The position numbers and the translations under genes were made by a program. Below are positions 43,262 through 51,653 of a DNA stretch of 64,000 nt, piece by piece. Position 1 is the stretch's first letter. Each line of letters starts with the position of its first letter. The notes under the pieces were generated by a model that ran no database searches, was not told where the DNA came from, and worked only from the letters and a program-made list of their open reading frames with translations. The stretch is from Streptomyces sp. B93 (GTDB taxonomy: Bacteria; Actinomycetota; Actinomycetes; Streptomycetales; Streptomycetaceae): positions 186,001-250,000 of the forward strand of contig NZ_JAGPXL010000003.1 in NCBI RefSeq assembly GCF_018070565.1, given 5' to 3'.

Positions 43262-44308
43262 TCAGGTGGAGTCGCGGGCGACGACCGAGGCGCCCAGCAC
43301 CTCGCGGCGCTCCGGTGGGGCGGTCGGGTTGCGGACCGCCCGGTCGACGAGTTCGGCGAGGTCTCGGCCGGAGGGCAGTTCGATGTGGACGGTGCTGAGC
43401 CGGGGGCGCAGCAGCCTGCCGAGCATCAGGTCGTCGGCGCCGATGACCGCCGTCTCGCCGGGGACGCGGACGCCGTGGTCCTTCAGGGCGCGCATCAGCA
43501 GCATCGCGTACTCGTCGTTGTAGGCGAAGACAGCGTCCAGGCCGAGGCTGCGCCAGCGCCCGGCGAAGCGGGCCGCGGCCTCCTCGTCGTAGGCGAGGGG
43601 GAGTTCGGTGACGGTGGCGTCGGTGCCGCGCAGGGCGTGCCGTACGCCGTGCAGGCGCGGCCGTGAGAAGACCTCCAGGCCCGGCTCCTCGGGGACCACC
43701 ACGCCGATACGGCGACGGCCGCGGGCGTACAGATGGGCGGCGGCGGCCCGGCCGACGGCCGCGTGGTCCATGAGCAGGGCGTGGGCGCCGTCGACGGTCC
43801 CGGGGCCCAGGGTCACCACGGCCCGGGCGCCGGAGCGCTTGAGCACGGCGACGCCCTGTGGGCCGAGGCCGGAGCCGGGCACCAGGACGGCGACCGGACG
43901 CAGTTCGGCCCAGGCACGGGCGGCCTCGTCGCCGTGCACGCCGGCGGTGCCGTACTGCACGACCGTGTAGTCCAGGCGGCCCAGCGCCCCCTGGAGTTCG
44001 CTGAGGAACTGGCTGTAGAGCGGGCCCACCGGGATGGTCGGGGCGGGCATCAGGACCATCCGGCTGTGCCCGGCGCGCAGGCTGCGGGCGGCGGCGTGCG
44101 GAACGTAGCCGAGTTCCTTGGCGGCCTCGTGCACACGGCGGCGCGTGGGCTCGCTGATCCGTACCGCGCTGGTGTTGTTCAGGACGTAGGAGACGGTCGC
44201 GCGCGAGACTCCGGCCAGGCGTGCCACATCGGCGCTGGTGGGCACGGAGCTGCCGGAGGGCGACGCGGGCGCGGGCGATCTGGGTATCTGCACCATGACG
44301 TACGGCAT
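43262..44308 (-). CDS. LacI-family transcriptional regulator
   Basis: A 348-residue regulator with a 22-residue N-terminal extension before the helix-turn-helix (VARLAGVSRATVSYVLNNT, about residues 28-46) and a sugar-binding-like effector domain. No sugar genes are adjacent, so the target is unclear. No ribosome site is visible and the start is uncertain (ATG 44308 or 44296). Confidence 0.85.
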   Translation of the reverse strand: MPYVMVQIPRSPAPASPSGSSVPTSADVARLAGVSRATVSYVLNNTSAVRISEPTRRRVHEAAKELGYVPHAAARSLRAGHSRMVLMPAPTIPVGPLYSQFLSELQGALGRLDYTVVQYGTAGVHGDEAARAWAELRPVAVLVPGSGLGPQGVAVLKRSGARAVVTLGPGTVDGAHALLMDHAAVGRAAAAHLYARGRRRIGVVVPEEPGLEVFSRPRLHGVRHALRGTDATVTELPLAYDEEAAARFAGRWRSLGLDAVFAYNDEYAMLLMRALKDHGVRVPGETAVIGADDLMLGRLLRPRLSTVHIELPSGRDLAELVDRAVRNPTAPPERREVLGASVVARDST

Positions 44309-44381
44309 CTTGGCAGAAGCCGCGGACGGGCCGTCGCCCGGGACCCGACGGGTGAATCTTGTACGAAACCGGCGCCGGGGG

Positions 44382-45053
44382 TCAGGCGCGGTCGGGCCGG
44401 CGGGAGGTGCCGGTCAGCCGGGCGACGAGGTCCCGCCACCCGGCCTCCAGGCGGTCCATCGGCATGCCGCACCGCCGGGTCAGGTGGTGGATGGCGGCGG
44501 GGTCGAGGTAGCCCATCAGGGTCTGGGCGAGGATCTCGCAGTCGGCGTCGGGGGCCGCCTCGCGCAGCAGCATCAGGAGATGGCCGTAGTGCAGCCGCCA
44601 CGGCGGCGGGCTGAAGCGGCGGTCGGGGCCGCCCTGGGCGGCGAGTTGCAGCTCCAGGTCGTCGGCGGAGCGGCGCAGGGTGGCCACGCCGAAGGCGTTC
44701 AGCCGCTCCACCGGTGGCGCGCCGGGGCCGAGCGGCGGGGGCCCGGAGAGGAACGCGGCCTGGAACTTCTTCTCGGAGTGGTCCAGCAGCGCCGTCAGCA
44801 GCCCGACCCGGTCACCGAAGCGGCGGAAGACGGTCCCCTTGCCCACCTCGGCGGCAGCGGCCACCGCCTCCATGGTGACCCCGGCGGCGCCGTGGTCCGC
44901 GACGAGCCGGGCCGCGGCCTCCAGCAGCCGGGCCCGGTTGCGCGCGGCGTCGGCGCGCAGGCACTGCTCCTCGTCGGGGGTGCCGAGCTGGATCAACTCG
45001 GCGTCGTCCAGGGCCTCCTGGGACGACGACAGGGGCGGCAGTGCGGCTGACAT
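44382..45053 (-). CDS. TetR/AcrR-family transcriptional regulator
   Basis: A 223-residue regulator. The helix-turn-helix is near residues 60-80 (VTMEAVAAAAEVGKGTVFRRFG), after an acidic, less conserved N-terminal extension. Divergent from an FMN reductase gene, with two matching operators in the gap (45084 and 45121). It likely represses both. Confidence 0.88.
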   Translation of the reverse strand: MSAALPPLSSSQEALDDAELIQLGTPDEEQCLRADAARNRARLLEAAARLVADHGAAGVTMEAVAAAAEVGKGTVFRRFGDRVGLLTALLDHSEKKFQAAFLSGPPPLGPGAPPVERLNAFGVATLRRSADDLELQLAAQGGPDRRFSPPPWRLHYGHLLMLLREAAPDADCEILAQTLMGYLDPAAIHHLTRRCGMPMDRLEAGWRDLVARLTGTSRRPDRA

Positions 45054-45083
45054 GAAAACAGCGTAAAGCATCGGGAAGAAAAT

Positions 45084-45095
45084 GGACCGCGGTCC
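45084..45095. promoter_or_regulatory. TetR operator copy 1 (GGACCGCGGTCC)
   Basis: Perfect 12-bp palindrome continuing as GGTT, the same as copy 2. Located 31 bp upstream of the TetR start codon. Confidence 0.7.
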
Positions 45096-45120
45096 GGTTA
45101 GGGTGCTACAAAGTGGAAGC

Positions 45121-45132
45121 GGACCTCGGTCC
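45121..45132. promoter_or_regulatory. TetR operator copy 2 (GGACCTCGGTCC)
   Basis: Perfect palindrome with extended CGGACC/GGTCCG arms and the same trailing GGTT as copy 1. Spacing between copies is 37 bp. Located 65 bp upstream of the reductase ATG. Confidence 0.7.
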
Positions 45133-45196
45133 GGTTCTTGCTCGTCGTTTTCGAGCAGTCCCGTCACACCCCTTTTTGACCCTCTGGGAGACCCTC

Positions 45197-45760
45197 ATGA
45201 CCGTGCAGATCCTCGCGCTCGTCGGAAGCCTTCGCTCCGGTTCGCACAACCGCCAGCTCGCCGAGGCGGCCGTCAAGCTCGCGCCGGAAGGCGTCGACGT
45301 GCGGCTGTACGAGGGCCTGGCCGAGGTGCCCTTCTACAACGAGGACATCGACGTCGAGGGCAGCGTCCCGGCCGCCGCCGCGCGGCTGCGTGAGGCCGCC
45401 GGCGCCTCCGACGCCGTACTGCTGTTCACCCCCGAGTACAACGGCACCATCCCGGCCGTCCTGAAGAACGCCATCGACTGGCTGTCCCGCCCGTACGGCA
45501 CCGGTGCCCTCACCGACAAGCCGGTCGCCGTGGTCGGCACCGCCTTCGGCCAGTACGGCGGCGTGTGGGCGCAGGACGAGGCCCGCAAGGCCGTCGGCAT
45601 CGCGGGCGGCAAGGTGCTGGAGGACGTCAAGCTGTCCATCCCCGGCTCGGTGACCCGCTTCGCCGACACCCACCCGGCCGACGACGCCGAGGTCGCGGCG
45701 CAGCTCGCCGAGGTCGTCGCCCAGCTGCACGGCCACGCCGGCACCCAGGTCGCGGCCTGA
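45197..45760 (+). CDS. NAD(P)H-dependent FMN reductase
   Basis: A 187-residue flavodoxin-like reductase (SsuE/ChrR/azoreductase type). FMN phosphate loop GSLRSGSHNR (residues 10-19) and the family motif PEYNGTIPAVLKNAIDW. It reduces quinones, chromate or azo compounds; substrate open. GGGAG precedes the ATG. Controlled by the divergent TetR protein. Confidence 0.88.
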   Translation: MTVQILALVGSLRSGSHNRQLAEAAVKLAPEGVDVRLYEGLAEVPFYNEDIDVEGSVPAAAARLREAAGASDAVLLFTPEYNGTIPAVLKNAIDWLSRPYGTGALTDKPVAVVGTAFGQYGGVWAQDEARKAVGIAGGKVLEDVKLSIPGSVTRFADTHPADDAEVAAQLAEVVAQLHGHAGTQVAA

Positions 45761-45774
45761 GTCCGGGCCCCCTC

Positions 45775-45805
45775 CCCCGCCGCACGCCCGCGCGGTGCGG
45801 CGGGG
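45775..45805. terminator. 11-bp stem-loop between convergent genes
   Basis: CCCCGCCGCAC (45775-45785) pairs perfectly with 45795-45805 across a 9-nt loop. It ends at the stop codon of the caspase gene. Likely a two-way terminator. Confidence 0.65.
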
Positions 45806-47839
45806 TCAGGCCACGCCGAGCGTGACGAAGTAGGCGAGGGCCAGCAGCAGGGCGATGATCGCGACCGGGACCGCGATCAGGTTCGCCGTCCAGGTCAGCG
45901 CCCTCGTGGCGCGCTCCGCCGACTCCGGGTGACGGCCGGGCCGCGCGCCCAGCTCGTGCCGGGCCAGCGCCCGGAACACGATCGCGGCCACCGCCGCGGC
46001 CAGCGCCACGAGGAGCGGGGTGAGCAGGCCGTTCTGCGACGCGTGCTCCCGGATGTGCTCGATCCCGCCGTCCCGTCGCAGCGCCTCCCCGACCTTCGTC
46101 GCCGCGACGGCGGCCAGCACGCCCGTGAACAGCGCGGTGACGGCCAGCGCGAGGGCGATGGCGGCCAGGACGGGGGCACGGCGCGCACCCGCGGGCACCC
46201 GCCTCGCCGGGGGCGGCGGCCGGCGCGGTGGCGGCGGGGCGGTCTCCTTGCGCGGCGGAGTGACCCTGCCGCTCTGCCGCGGAGGCGGCGGCGGTACGTC
46301 GCCCAGCGGCCGGGTCGGCCGAGGCGGCGGCACCTCCCCCAACGGCCGCGTCGCGCCCTCGTCGACCCGCCCCGACGGCGGAGGCGGCGGCACCTCCCCC
46401 AGCGGGCGCGTGGCGCCCTCGTCGACTCGCGGGGCACCCTCGTCCCCCTGCGGGGCAGGCGGCGGGACATGCTCCGGCGGCCGAGGCGGCGGCGCGGGCT
46501 CCGCGGGCCGCGTGGCGTCAGCGTGCCCGTCCCCCTGCGGCGAAGGCCGCTTCTCCGGCTCCGGTGGAGCCGTGCGCTCGGCCGGGACCACCTCCGCCTC
46601 CACACGCACCATCGCCTCCCCCACCACCCCCTTCAGCACCAGGTCCCCACTGAGCCGTCCCGCCTTCGCGGTCGTCACACTCACGTCGAGGCCGTCGTCC
46701 GTCTGGGCCGCCCGCAGCCAGTCGTCCTTGGGGTGCGGCGCGCAGGAGCGGGCCAGCGGCGGTCCGAGCAGCCGTACCGCGCGGTGCGGCTCGGGCGCGC
46801 CCCGCGGCACCGTGCCGAAGTCCACGCGGACCGGGTGCGGGTTGATGGCGATCTCGCCGAGTGCCCGCTGTGCCTCGTCGGCGATGAACCGGATGTCCTT
46901 GCGCACCATCTCCGCCAGCGCCTCCCGCGCCCCCATGGCGATGGGCAGGTCCGCGTTCTCCATCCTGGCGCGCAGCTCCGCGATGGCCCCGCGCCGGGTG
47001 TAGAGGTCGGGGCTGCGCATGGCGGCGCGGAGGTCGTCGGGGACGGGCGCCGGTGTGATCCGGCGCCGGTGGCTGTGGGCGAGGTACATGTCGCCCTGCA
47101 TGTCGACGGTGCGGCTCGGCGTCTGGTGGGGGTTCTGCCGCTGGACGTGGTCGAAGACGTACTCGTACAGCTCGTCCAGGGAGACCCGGCCGTCCTCGTC
47201 CAGGTCCGCCTCTCCGGTGGCCAGCCCCTGCACCACGGCGTGGGTGAAGAGCGAGGGGCGGGGCCGGGGCGCGGAGCCCTCGGCGAGGTCGGAGCCCTCG
47301 AAGGCGTACTCCATGGAGTTGGACGCGGTGATGACGGCCCAGCCCCGGCCGCCGCCGAGCTTCTCCCCGGCGAAGGAGTCCAGGACGTGCGCGTCCTCCG
47401 CGGCCCGTACCGAGGCCGGCCCCTGGGAGAAGGCCCCGCCGTAGCAGCAGTCGAGGAACAGCACGACGCTGCGCGCCCGGGTGGTGGTCATCCGGCCGCG
47501 CACGAAGTCCGCGGCGACGGCCGTGGAGGCGAGGCGGCGGGGCAGGGTGTTGCGGGCGGCGAAGTACAGCTCGCCGGACTCGCTCTTGAGGCCGTGGCAG
47601 GAGAAGTGCAGCACGAGGGTGTCGGCCGGGCGGCGGTCGGCGAAGAAGTCGTCGATGCGCAGCGAGATCACGTGCGCGGGTTCGTTGCGCATCACGTCGA
47701 CGTGGAAGCCGCCGATGTCGGGGGCGCCGAGCACCTCGGCGAGGGCGACGGCGTCGTGCGCGGGCGCCTTCAGCTTCTTCAGACCCTCGTTGTCGTAGCT
47801 GTCGTTCGCGATGATCAGCGCGTCCCTGGTACCGCCCAT
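45806..47839 (-). CDS. Caspase-family (C14) protease, EACC1-associated, with EF-hand and membrane anchor
   Basis: A 677-residue protein. Residues 1-240 form a caspase-like domain with catalytic H82 (FSCHG) and Cys in LDCCYGG (C132 by analogy with metacaspases). Residues 212-223 are a textbook EF-hand loop, DLDEDGRVSLDE. Residues 270-330 are helical, 335-420 look beta-rich, and 420-550 are Pro-rich with the unit VDEGATRPLGEVPPP twice (472-486, 492-506) plus a truncated third copy. Three transmembrane helices follow (555-580, 605-624, 652-675). The layout suggests a membrane-tethered, possibly Ca-triggered protease. Its gene starts 2 bp after the EACC1 gene. Confidence 0.85.
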   Translation of the reverse strand: MGGTRDALIIANDSYDNEGLKKLKAPAHDAVALAEVLGAPDIGGFHVDVMRNEPAHVISLRIDDFFADRRPADTLVLHFSCHGLKSESGELYFAARNTLPRRLASTAVAADFVRGRMTTTRARSVVLFLDCCYGGAFSQGPASVRAAEDAHVLDSFAGEKLGGGRGWAVITASNSMEYAFEGSDLAEGSAPRPRPSLFTHAVVQGLATGEADLDEDGRVSLDELYEYVFDHVQRQNPHQTPSRTVDMQGDMYLAHSHRRRITPAPVPDDLRAAMRSPDLYTRRGAIAELRARMENADLPIAMGAREALAEMVRKDIRFIADEAQRALGEIAINPHPVRVDFGTVPRGAPEPHRAVRLLGPPLARSCAPHPKDDWLRAAQTDDGLDVSVTTAKAGRLSGDLVLKGVVGEAMVRVEAEVVPAERTAPPEPEKRPSPQGDGHADATRPAEPAPPPRPPEHVPPPAPQGDEGAPRVDEGATRPLGEVPPPPPSGRVDEGATRPLGEVPPPRPTRPLGDVPPPPPRQSGRVTPPRKETAPPPPRRPPPPARRVPAGARRAPVLAAIALALAVTALFTGVLAAVAATKVGEALRRDGGIEHIREHASQNGLLTPLLVALAAAVAAIVFRALARHELGARPGRHPESAERATRALTWTANLIAVPVAIIALLLALAYFVTLGVA

Positions 47840-47841
47840 GG

Positions 47842-48237
47842 CTAGGCACCCACCGCCGAGTGACGCTTGACGAACAGGTCGAGGGCCTCGGTCACCTGCT
47901 CGTCCGTCGCCTCGGAGATCTCCAGTACGTCGTCGCCGATGGACAGCCGCAGCGCCGGGCGGTTCTCCTCCTCCTCGCTGCTGCGGCCCCACCAGTTCCG
48001 TACCAGGGCGGCGACCTGCCCCAGGCCGGTGGCGGCGCCGCCCAGGTGCACCAGCAGGGTGCCGATCGCGGCGATGCCCGCGACCCGGGCGCCGGGGGGT
48101 GGCTCGCCGCCGGGGACGGCCGTCACGTCGTCCACGTCGAGCTGGAGCAGTTCCTCGCGGAGGTAGCCGGTCAGCCGGGCCACCCGCTCGGGTTCCGCCC
48201 CTTCCTCGGAAAGGACGATCCGCAGTTCTCTCTCCAC
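47842..48237 (-). CDS. Effector-associated constant component 1 (EACC1) protein
   Basis: A 131-residue protein that fits the EACC1 family. It is built as beta/alpha (1-45), a hydrophobic central stretch (about 50-82, glycine and alanine-rich), and beta/alpha (90-131). EACC1 proteins sit next to caspase and other effector genes in actinobacterial conflict systems. GTG start with GAGGGG upstream. Two base pairs before the caspase gene, so the two are one operon. Confidence 0.78.
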   Translation of the reverse strand: MERELRIVLSEEGAEPERVARLTGYLREELLQLDVDDVTAVPGGEPPPGARVAGIAAIGTLLVHLGGAATGLGQVAALVRNWWGRSSEEEENRPALRLSIGDDVLEISEATDEQVTEALDLFVKRHSAVGA

Positions 48238-48470
48238 CGGTTCAGCCCCTCGCTAGCGGTCCGTCGGGGCGGCGCGGAGTCGTCGGACGACCGGTGGCTC
48301 CACGTCTTTGCTTACAGTGTGTGTCGCCCCGCACGGGGTGGCAAACCAGTGGGTTTCGGTTCAACTCTTCCTTTTTGATGGTTCAACCGTTGCCGACGAC
48401 TGGCCGGTACCCGGCCCCCGGGCCCACGATGGGGACAGGGGAGCGCCACAGGCGCAGCAGGAGGACCGCC

Positions 48471-49352
48471 ATGGCCGACACCGTTTCCACCCACACGTCC
48501 CGGACTCCGGCCGGGCTGGAGCCCGCCGGCATCCGCAGCGGCAACCATCCCTGGCGGATACGCCTCGTCAAACACCCCAAGCGGTTCGAGTCGTCGTACT
48601 TCCGGGCCGCCAAGAAGGCGGCGAAGAAGATCCTCGCCGAGACCGGCGACGAGCATCTGCCCTACGGCCCGCGGCCCGGCGCCAACGAGTACTGGGAGAT
48701 GCACCACGGCGGCAGTCTGTGGATCAAGGGCACCGGCGGCTGGCAGATGTACCGGGCCAGGGTCGGCGTCGAGTGGAGCATGCAGTTCTGCGCGGACCCG
48801 GTGAAGGTGGACCGGCTGCGCCGGGAGGCCGCCGAACTCGTCGGGGCCTTCCCGCGCACCCTGCCCGCGCTGGCGGCGCTCGGCTACGAGCAGGCCGAGG
48901 AGCTGCTGCGCACCCCGGTCACGGACGCCGACGGCGTGGAGGCGTGGACCGACTCGCTGTTCAACGCCTGTGTCCCGCTGAGCCGGGCCAACCACCAGGG
49001 CATCCTGCCCAAGGTACCCGGCGAGCACCACTACCCGTGGCCGATCAAGGGCGCGGACTACTTCCGCTACGAGGACTTCCAGCTGTGGGTGACCCTGCCC
49101 GACGGCACCCATGGCGCGGTGGCCCCGGTGGACCGCCGCGGGTCCGGCGACGGGCACGTCCGGCTGCTGCACGTGCCGGAGGGCAGCGCGGCCGCGGACA
49201 CGGTGGCCGAGGCCCAGGAGCTGAGGCTGATGGCGGTGCTGCCGCCCAACAGTTCCGCGGCGCTCCAGGCGTTCGCGGAGCAGATCGCCCCCGGCAGCCG
49301 CACCGCCTCCGGCCCGCTCACGGCCGATGCGGCGGTGCCGCCGCAACCCTGA
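48471..49352 (+). CDS. DUF6424-family protein
   Basis: A 293-residue protein. The HPWRIRLVKHPKR start, YEMHHGG-like segment (WEMHHGGSLWIK), VEWSMQFCADP and TDADGVEAWTDSLFNA segments fit the DUF6424 family as I recall it. No transmembrane segment or known catalytic motif is visible. An AGGAGGA ribosome site precedes the ATG. Upstream (48238-48470) are two direct repeats GGTTCAAC at 48359 and 48380 with 21-bp period; nothing else is seen there. Divergent from the caspase operon. Confidence 0.7.
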   Translation: MADTVSTHTSRTPAGLEPAGIRSGNHPWRIRLVKHPKRFESSYFRAAKKAAKKILAETGDEHLPYGPRPGANEYWEMHHGGSLWIKGTGGWQMYRARVGVEWSMQFCADPVKVDRLRREAAELVGAFPRTLPALAALGYEQAEELLRTPVTDADGVEAWTDSLFNACVPLSRANHQGILPKVPGEHHYPWPIKGADYFRYEDFQLWVTLPDGTHGAVAPVDRRGSGDGHVRLLHVPEGSAAADTVAEAQELRLMAVLPPNSSAALQAFAEQIAPGSRTASGPLTADAAVPPQP

Positions 49353-49456
49353 ACGCAAGGGGGATGCGGCGCACACCCCGTACCGCCCGGCCCGCCGGGC
49401 CGGCGCCGACTGGGCCAAGCCGCTGCGGGCGCCGGGCGGTTGGAGGTGCCGTACGG

Positions 49457-50272
49457 TTACGGCTTGCGGGCGACCGCTCCGTACATGGCGATGTCCTCGT
49501 CCCGGATGTCCCGCTCCCCGGTGCCGTCCGGGTGCCACTTGTGGACCTGGACGATGCCGGGATCGACGAGTTCGAGGCCCTCGAAGAACTCCTGGGCCTC
49601 GGGGTGCGTGCGCAGCCGCATCGGCATGTTGCGGGCGGCGTACTCGCGGGCGACCCTGCCGACCTCCTCCGGCGCGAACTCGGCGGTGCCGATCGACATG
49701 GCCAGATAGCTGCCCGGAGGCAGCGGCTCCAGCAGCCGGCGGACGATGCCGACGGCGTCGTCCTCGTCCAGCATGAAGTGGACGATCGCGATCACCGTGA
49801 GGCCGACCGGCCGGTCCAGGTCGAGGGTCTCGCGGAACTCCGGGGAGCCGAGGATGGCCTCGGGGTCACGGAAGTCGGCCTCGATGTACGCCGTCCGGCC
49901 CTCGGGCGCGCTGGCCAGCAGGCCCTGGGAGAGGGTGAGGACGATGGGGTCGTTGTCGACGTAGACCACCCGGGAGTCCGGGGCCACCCGCTGGGCTATC
50001 TCATGCAGGTTGGGCGAGGTGGGGATGCCGGTGCCGATGTCGAGGAACTGCCGTATCCCCGCCTCCTCGGCCAGGTACCGCACCGCGCGGTTCATGAAGT
50101 CCCGGTTGGCGCGCATGTGGATCGGCAGCGCGGGCCACTCGCGGGCCATGGCGTCGCCCGCTTCCTTGTCGGCGGGGTAGTAGTCCTTGCCGCCGAGGAT
50201 GTAGTCGTAGATGCGCGCGGAGTGCGCGCTCTCGGTGTCGATGCGGTCGGCAGGCCATCCGTTGTCCGGCAA
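49457..50272 (-). CDS. SAM-dependent methyltransferase (DUF574-type)
   Basis: A 271-residue protein of the actinobacterial SAM-dependent methyltransferase group (PF04672). Features: SARIYDYILGGKDYYPADK near the start, the SAM-binding LDIGTGIPTSPNLHE (about residues 76-90) and VYVDNDPIVL. The TTG start has GGGGAGGGG upstream. It follows the DUF397 gene on the same strand. Substrate unknown. Confidence 0.88.
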   Translation of the reverse strand: MPDNGWPADRIDTESAHSARIYDYILGGKDYYPADKEAGDAMAREWPALPIHMRANRDFMNRAVRYLAEEAGIRQFLDIGTGIPTSPNLHEIAQRVAPDSRVVYVDNDPIVLTLSQGLLASAPEGRTAYIEADFRDPEAILGSPEFRETLDLDRPVGLTVIAIVHFMLDEDDAVGIVRRLLEPLPPGSYLAMSIGTAEFAPEEVGRVAREYAARNMPMRLRTHPEAQEFFEGLELVDPGIVQVHKWHPDGTGERDIRDEDIAMYGAVARKP

Positions 50273-50331
50273 CGCCGCCCCTCCCCTTCAGTCGGTCTCG
50301 CTAGTGGACGCACAGTCAGTCAACAGGCACA

Positions 50332-50574
50332 TCAGAGCAGGAAGTCGGCGTCTCCCGCCTTCACCCCCGTGAGGAACCTGGTCATCTCGTGCGGGGTGAA
50401 AACCAGCGCCGGGCCCTCGGGGTCGGTGGACTGGCGGATCGCCACCCGCCCGTCGGCGAGCCTCTTGACTTCGACGCAGGCGCCCCCGGCGTCGTCGCTC
50501 CAGGGCCGGGTCCAGCCGCGAGCGCCCAGTTCCCGGGACGGCATGCCGTTGCGTATGTGGTGGTGCACGGTCAC
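50332..50574 (-). CDS. DUF397-domain small protein
   Basis: An 80-residue protein of the DUF397 family (WTRPWSDDAGGACVEV, then VAIRQSTDPEGPALVFTPHE). Such proteins partner with DUF5753 regulators, as in WhiJ-type loci. GTG 50574 overlaps the regulator's stop as GTGA, so it is co-translated. Confidence 0.88.
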   Translation of the reverse strand: MTVHHHIRNGMPSRELGARGWTRPWSDDAGGACVEVKRLADGRVAIRQSTDPEGPALVFTPHEMTRFLTGVKAGDADFLL

Positions 50575-51446
50575 AGCTCCTTGCGAATCGCGCCGAGGAG
50601 TGCCTCGGTCTTCCTGGCGGGCGTCGCCTGGGCGCCCAGCCGGTCCAGGGCCTCGCGGTAGACCACGACGTCGTCGCCCTTGTCCAGGTAGACCGCTCCC
50701 ACCAGGCCGTTGAGGTAGACGATGTCGGGCAGTTCGGGTGCCCGGAACCGGAACAGGTGGTACGCGCCGGCACGCATGGCGGGGTGCGGACCGTTGGCGA
50801 ACGGCATGATCTGCAAGGTGACGTGCGGCAGGGCGTTGACCTCGATGAGGTGGTCGATCTGGGCGCGCATCACCTCGGCGCCGCCGACCGGCCACCTCAG
50901 CACGGTCTCGTCCATCACCACCCACAGCCGGGGCGGCGCCTCGCGCGCGAGCAGTTCCTGGCGGCGCATCCGCAGCGCCACCCGGCGTTCGGTGGCCTCG
51001 GCCGGGGCGTGCGGGTTGCCCGCGCCGAGCAGGGCGCGGGCGTAGCTCTCGGTCTGGAGCAGGCCGTGCACGAACTGGTTCTCGTAGGCGCGGATCTGCA
51101 ACGCGGCCTGTTCCAGGCTGAGATAGGCGGCGAACCAGTCCGGCATGACATCGCGGTAGGTGTGCCACCAGCCGCGCTTGTTGGCCTCCCGGACCGACTT
51201 CAGGAAGGTGTCGATCTCCTGCTGGTCCCTCACGCCGTACACCTGGACCAGCTTCTCGACGTCCGCGAGCCGCAGCCGGGCCACCTTGGCGGCCTCCATC
51301 CGGCGGATGGTGGAGTGGCTGACCCCGATCGCCGCGCCCGCCTGCTCGTACGTCAGTCCGGCCCGGGTCCGCAGTTCCTCCAGCTGTCTGCCGAGGATCA
51401 TGCGCAGCACGGACGGGGCGCCGCCCCAGTCGGTCTCCGTGGTCAC
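50571..51446 (-). CDS. XRE-family regulator with DUF5753 domain
   Basis: A 291-residue protein. The N-terminal helix-turn-helix (about 17-75, TYEQAGAAIGVSHSTIRRME) is followed by the DUF5753 domain (about 100-285). This family includes WhiJ-type regulators of development in Streptomyces. The gap at 51447-51653 has three ACTTGC/AGTTGC boxes (51512, 51526, 51533), candidate binding sites. GTG start. Confidence 0.88.
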   Translation of the reverse strand: MTTETDWGGAPSVLRMILGRQLEELRTRAGLTYEQAGAAIGVSHSTIRRMEAAKVARLRLADVEKLVQVYGVRDQQEIDTFLKSVREANKRGWWHTYRDVMPDWFAAYLSLEQAALQIRAYENQFVHGLLQTESYARALLGAGNPHAPAEATERRVALRMRRQELLAREAPPRLWVVMDETVLRWPVGGAEVMRAQIDHLIEVNALPHVTLQIMPFANGPHPAMRAGAYHLFRFRAPELPDIVYLNGLVGAVYLDKGDDVVVYREALDRLGAQATPARKTEALLGAIRKEL

Positions 51447-51511
51447 GCCTCACCTCTCACGCCAGAGCTTCCGGCAGATCAATTTTCGGCGAAAGCAGCA
51501 TGCACTCGGCC

Positions 51512-51538
51512 ACTTGCAAATTTCAACTTGCCAGTTGC
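51512..51538. promoter_or_regulatory. Repeated ACTTGC/AGTTGC boxes in DUF5753-ATPase gap
   Basis: ACTTGC at 51512-51517 and 51526-51531, AGTTGC at 51533-51538, in an AT-rich patch within the divergent gap. They may bind the DUF5753 regulator. Weakly supported. Confidence 0.4.
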
Positions 51539-51653
51539 GACACGATGTTGGCAGGTGCCACAGTAGGCCTACCGTCTCGGCTGCCGAACAGGCAGACACC
51601 GCAGCCCGGTTCGGGGGCAGAGGCTGTGCACGGGCATACGAAAGGCGTACGGC

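Noticed and set aside
49382..49440. Nested stem ACCGCCCGG/CCGGGCGGT as a terminator or RNA element
   Set aside because: Plausible between the convergent genes, but the long 41-nt loop and extreme GC make it weak evidence.
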